Assembly: GCA_026932425.1 (NCBI GenBank)
Contig: JAIXKN010000039.1
Location: forward strand, 29,105 to 68,946
DNA from: Burkholderiales bacterium
GTDB lineage: Bacteria > Pseudomonadota > Gammaproteobacteria > Burkholderiales > Burkholderiaceae_C
DNA: 39,842 bases
Direction: 5' to 3'
Shown here: positions 39,610 through 39,842 of the stretch, piece by piece
How the letters are laid out: every line of letters starts with the position of its first letter
How positions within the stretch are numbered: position 1 is the stretch's first letter
Notes under the pieces: generated by a model
Databases searched by the model: none
Told to the model about the DNA's origin: nothing
Seen by the model: the letters and a program-made list of their open reading frames with translations, nothing else
Position numbers and translations under genes: made by a program

Positions 39610-39842
39610 ATGCATCTCCGCCTGCTGAACGCGCTGCTGACGAACGAGCCCGCGCAACGGACGCGACTGGTGCAGGCCGGCATGGTGATCGTCGCGATGG
39701 TCGCCGGGGCGGCGGGCCTGCTGGTGCTGGCGCTCGGCGGACTGGCGCCGGTGCGGCCGGCGCTGGTGTGGGCGCTGCTTGCACCCGGCGCTGCCGTGCT
39801 CGTCTTCATGGCGATCCGCAGCGGCTGGTCGCGGCGCTTCGG
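39610..39842 (+). CDS. Membrane protein N-terminus, probable diguanylate cyclase (3'-truncated by window edge)
   Basis: The frame opens with ATG and runs off the window, giving 77 residues. It starts MHLRLLNALLTNEPAQRTRL and continues with two hydrophobic helices, VQAGMVIVAMVAGAAGLLVL and ALVWALLAPGAAVLVFMAI, followed by RSGWSRRF. This arrangement, especially the RSGWSxRF end after the second helix, resembles the N-terminal membrane module of many Burkholderiales GGDEF proteins. No GGDEF motif is inside the window, so the assignment rests on that short resemblance alone. If correct, it would make c-di-GMP at the membrane. It is divergent from the indolepyruvate oxidoreductase gene. Confidence 0.55.
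   Translation, partial: MHLRLLNALLTNEPAQRTRLVQAGMVIVAMVAGAAGLLVLALGGLAPVRPALVWALLAPGAAVLVFMAIRSGWSRRF

Noticed and set aside
35675-39784. Very long open frames on both strands (1245 codons plus strand, 1369 codons in another minus frame) over the indolepyruvate oxidoreductase gene
   Set aside because: Both lack any recognisable domain and have skewed composition; the 1182-residue frame has TPP, Fe-S and Rossmann features in the right order. GC-rich DNA simply has few stop codons in the other frames.

Overview
The window is a GC-rich (roughly 70% by eye) chromosomal segment. The gene content points to a betaproteobacterium of the order Burkholderiales: atpC lies close to hemE and priA, and there is a PhaM-type polyhydroxyalkanoate granule protein, a DUF3567 protein, a large fused indolepyruvate:ferredoxin oxidoreductase and a DctP/Q/M TRAP transporter. 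No tRNA, rRNA, CRISPR array, insertion sequence or prophage was seen. Genes are densely packed, often with 4-5 bp stop/start overlaps.

Layout. (1) 1-8213, core genes: the end of the ATP synthase operon (atpC), convergent acuI-type reductase, an operon lemA - secreted TPM protein - soluble TPM protein, divergent hemE, then priA and a convergent AEC-family permease. The 404-bp hemE-priA gap holds a perfect DnaA-box 9-mer and a dense series of inverted repeats. (2) 8465-21941, a cell-surface polysaccharide locus: a methyltransferase with a C-terminal coiled coil; six convergent glycosyltransferase-related genes on the minus strand, in which a two-gene cassette (WsaF-like protein plus a second glycosyltransferase) occurs twice and brackets a 1080-residue three-domain glycosyltransferase; and divergently the ABC exporter wzm-wzt followed by a family-4-like glycosyltransferase. 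Together these look like an ABC-transporter-dependent O-antigen or capsule system. The initiating glycosyl-phosphate transferase and sugar-nucleotide synthesis genes are not in the window. (3) 21977-28019: Rep-type helicase, YhhN-family membrane protein, an unusual J-domain/zinc-ribbon/PilZ protein, and a LytS/LytTR-type two-component system. (4) 28180-32012: a TRAP transporter whose large permease carries a long acidic insertion and whose binding-protein gene is followed by an intrinsic terminator. (5) 32143-39842: PhaM, a fumarylacetoacetase-family protein that appears to have lost metal ligands, DUF3108, DUF3567 and DUF488 proteins, the indolepyruvate oxidoreductase, and the start of a membrane protein that probably continues into a GGDEF domain.

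Most promising for follow-up: the duplicated glycosyltransferase cassettes together with the coiled-coil methyltransferase and Wzm/Wzt (a possible chain-capping and export system), the J-Zn-PilZ fusion, and the structured hemE-priA gap. Family assignments come from reading the translated sequence and remembered family features; no database search was run.
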